Of a DNA stretch of 35,177 nt, positions 33,687-35,177 are shown piece after piece. This DNA is from a virus. The first letter of the stretch is position 1. Each line of letters begins with the position of its first letter. The stretch is taken from positions 1-35,177 of the IMG/VR virus record IMGVR_UViG_3300006754_000063; one strand, written 5' to 3'. The translations under genes were made by a program, and so were the position numbers. The notes beneath the pieces are model-generated. The model was not told the DNA's origin. It saw nothing but the letters and a program-made list of their open reading frames with translations, and searched no databases.

Positions 33687-34643
33687 TTATCCTATTTCAA
33701 CAAAAACAGTTTTTCCTCTCTGACCAGGTGTTTGTATTAAATTTTTTATTTCTTTGAATATTTTTTCTTTAAAGTGGGGATGAATTAATTTTATTTGCCT
33801 TTTCGAGTCGTTTTCTGCTAACAATTTATTTTCAATTGTTTCAGAATCCACTGGAGAATAATCCAATCCATTTATATAATGATATAAAACAGAATCAGAA
33901 GAATCGCACAATCCTCCAGTGTCTCCATTTGGGTAATTGATATCATTTATGTTCCCTGTGCTTCCATATGGATTTACGATAAATCCATCTTGATAAAAGG
34001 CCGATATAGATTCTTTTGTATCAATTGATTTTTTTATTTGGGATTGAAATATGTTACTTGTACATGCAGTACTACCAGAAATCATATCTATTTTTCCCGA
34101 ATCATTTTCTCGGAATATTGTAATATAATCGTCTTCGTTTAAAGAGCCAACGATTCTGGAAGAATCTATTCTAAAAAAATTAGAATCCCAGTCATCAACT
34201 ATTGCATAGTTTTCCATGCTTGATGTTACTCCGTCTGGGCATCCTGGTTCGCCCATTGTACATCCCTCAGATTGGGCGATAACATCATTTACTTTAAAAT
34301 CTTTAATGTCATTTATAAAATATGATTTCCCTCCAAAATAAAGAACACTATTTAGTTGTCTTTGAAGTTGGGAAGAACTTTTTGGCCATTCTTCTAGTGG
34401 GTCAATAATGTCATTAGACATTAAAACTAACCAGAACCATCGAGAACTTCCATAAAAATCTATAGCCACATCCTCGGGAGATTCTCCGTCTTTTATTGTA
34501 TAATCGATATATATTCTGTGATTTGAGAGGGTCGTTTTCGAGAAACGAACTCGTTGAAACACATTACCAAGATCTACCAACATACCACCCGTGGTTCCGG
34601 TTAAATCATAATTGAAAATTTTTGGAAACAATTCTAAAAACAT
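33687..34643 (-). CDS. 53: Baseplate wedge protein, gp53-like
   Basis: 318 aa against 196 in T4 gp53. N-terminus MFLELFPKIFNYDLTGTTGGMLVDLGNVFQRVRF and the diagnostic segment YIDYTIKDGESPEDVAIDFYGSSRWFWLVLMSNDIIDPLEEWPKS (about 47-90, LysM-like), which lines up with GSPRPEELANAIYGNPQLYW of T4. The C-terminus has KRQIKLIHPHFKEKIFKEIKNLI, equivalent to RQIKII in T4. In between lies an insertion of about 120 residues with CTMGEPGCPDG and other beta-rich sequence. gp53 closes adjacent wedges together in the baseplate. AGGAA precedes ATG 34643. Confidence 0.92.
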   Translation of the reverse strand: MFLELFPKIFNYDLTGTTGGMLVDLGNVFQRVRFSKTTLSNHRIYIDYTIKDGESPEDVAIDFYGSSRWFWLVLMSNDIIDPLEEWPKSSSQLQRQLNSVLYFGGKSYFINDIKDFKVNDVIAQSEGCTMGEPGCPDGVTSSMENYAIVDDWDSNFFRIDSSRIVGSLNEDDYITIFRENDSGKIDMISGSTACTSNIFQSQIKKSIDTKESISAFYQDGFIVNPYGSTGNINDINYPNGDTGGLCDSSDSVLYHYINGLDYSPVDSETIENKLLAENDSKRQIKLIHPHFKEKIFKEIKNLIQTPGQRGKTVFVEIG

Positions 34644-34662
34644 TTTAATTCCTATTCATGGG

Positions 34663-34680
34663 GGTGGATGGCCATCCACC
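34663..34680. repeat. 18-bp perfect palindrome
   Basis: GGTGGATGGCCATCCACC, self-complementary over all 18 bases with no loop, in the gap between the tail-tube cap gene and gp53. No T-run follows on the minus strand, so it is not a typical terminator. Confidence 0.85.
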
Positions 34681-34713
34681 TTTGCTGCTTTATCCCACCT
34701 TTGCTGCTTTATC
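34676..34713. repeat. 19-bp tandem duplication at the 3' end of the tail-tube cap gene
   Basis: Minus strand GATAAAGCAGCAAAGGTGG occurs twice in direct succession (34713-34695 and 34694-34676), identical. The first copy encodes DKAAKV; the second begins one base out of frame and brings the TAA stop. Confidence 0.92.
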
Positions 34714-35177
34714 AAATAATTGTGCAAACACACCCAATTTTGATCTTGCTACAGCCTCTTTAGTGTCCTCGTCGAAGTAATTGGGCTCTAATTCAAAAAA
34801 TACTAATGTTAATTTTGTAGCAGACGGACTGAATTTAGAAGCATCTTGATTACTTATTGCCCGTGGTCCTTCCGGCATTTTATCAATAATACATTCAGCC
34901 AAAACGGCAAGTTGAAAATTTAAATCCCATTCGGGATCTTTTTCTCCGCCGGGACTTTTTACAATTTCAATATCCCATAGACTGGGATGAATGGCACCAA
35001 AAAGGTCGGAACCAACTGTACCAGTTGGATACACCTGTTTTCGAAGTGAATGACACATTTTACTTATAGATTCGGCTTCTTTAATAGTTTTAGGGACCAT
35101 ATCAAAATTAAAATGAAATTTTCTAATATCAGCGCCCTGAAAAACACTATCCCCGGCCTGCACATCCACCCAACCAA
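34690..35177 (-). CDS. Tail-tube cap/initiator protein, gp48/gp54-like (N-terminus beyond right edge)
   Basis: C-terminal ~162 residues only. The frame is open to the right edge; the apparent start GTG 35169 is internal because GW codons precede it in frame. Visible pattern: DIRKFHFNFDMVPKTIKEAESISKM, LRKQVYPTG, AIHPSLWDIEI, NFQLAVLAECIIDKMPEGP, SATKLTLVFFELEPNYFDE. This fits the gp48/gp54 family, which caps the baseplate hub and starts tail-tube polymerisation; which of the two is not decidable from this part. It lies directly upstream of gp53. A 19-bp tandem duplication changes the last residues: one copy would give ...KAAKVDGHPPP, but two copies end at ...KAAKVG. Confidence 0.8.
   Translation of the reverse strand, partial: GWVDVQAGDSVFQGADIRKFHFNFDMVPKTIKEAESISKMCHSLRKQVYPTGTVGSDLFGAIHPSLWDIEIVKSPGGEKDPEWDLNFQLAVLAECIIDKMPEGPRAISNQDASKFSPSATKLTLVFFELEPNYFDEDTKEAVARSKLGVFAQLFDKAAKVG

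Noticed and set aside
34663-34680. Palindrome as a terminator or attachment site
   Set aside because: There is no T-run after it on the minus strand, no integrase in the window, and the phage type is not temperate; it is kept only as a repeat.

Overview
The window is a stretch of a T4-like contractile-tailed phage (myovirus) genome carrying the virion structural and DNA-packaging genes. It is AT-rich, and every recognisable gene lies on the minus strand, so it is described here from right to left. Gene order and sequence patterns are closest to what I know of marine T4-like phages such as cyanomyophages. The host cannot be fixed from the sequence; no host or auxiliary gene is present.

Layout in transcription order. 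(1) 35177-24786, baseplate: the C-terminal part of a tail-tube cap/initiator (gp48/gp54-like), wedge gp53, a gp27-like hub protein, a 928-aa Cys-rich orphan, a small protein with a hub-like C-terminal barrel, wedge gp25, wedge gp6, and a gp7-like wedge protein. (2) 24784-18640: gp8-like wedge protein carrying a Cys-rich insertion, a short virion protein with an FKPGQPLQAAEVN motif, a tail-fibre-like protein with an NLLINGGFDVWQRG module, and a protein sharing a repeated module with that fibre. (3) 18635-6332: three consecutive very large proteins (990, 1159 and 1943 aa), each starting with a short leader, a collagen-like Gly-X-Y stretch and a related globular module, followed by Cys-rich 'xCC...C...C...GG...C...C' repeats. 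The first two end in a DUF1566/Lcl-type domain. They occupy the position of T4 genes 11/12/wac and are probably adsorption fibres or whiskers. (4) 6329-4604: two small Cys-containing unknowns; the second looks like its own transcription unit with a promoter in front and a hairpin terminator behind. (5) 4494-1: neck proteins gp13 and gp14, tail completion gp15, small terminase gp16 and large terminase gp17, which runs off the left edge.

Genes are packed with overlaps or gaps of a few bases. T4-type late promoters (TATAAATA on the minus strand) stand before gp25 and the tail-fibre gene, and TCTAAATA variants stand before two other genes. There is no intergenic stretch over 300 bases and I see no tRNA, CRISPR array, insertion sequence or integrase.

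The most unusual feature is the spread of disulfide-type Cys modules. They form most of the 1943-aa protein, recur in the two collagen-like fibres, and similar Cys clusters sit inside gp8, gp53, the gp7-like protein, the 928-aa orphan and the hub-like protein. Within the 1943-aa gene some modules are GC-rich islands (about 58-68% G+C by hand count) in about 35% G+C surroundings, which suggests modules are exchanged or imported.
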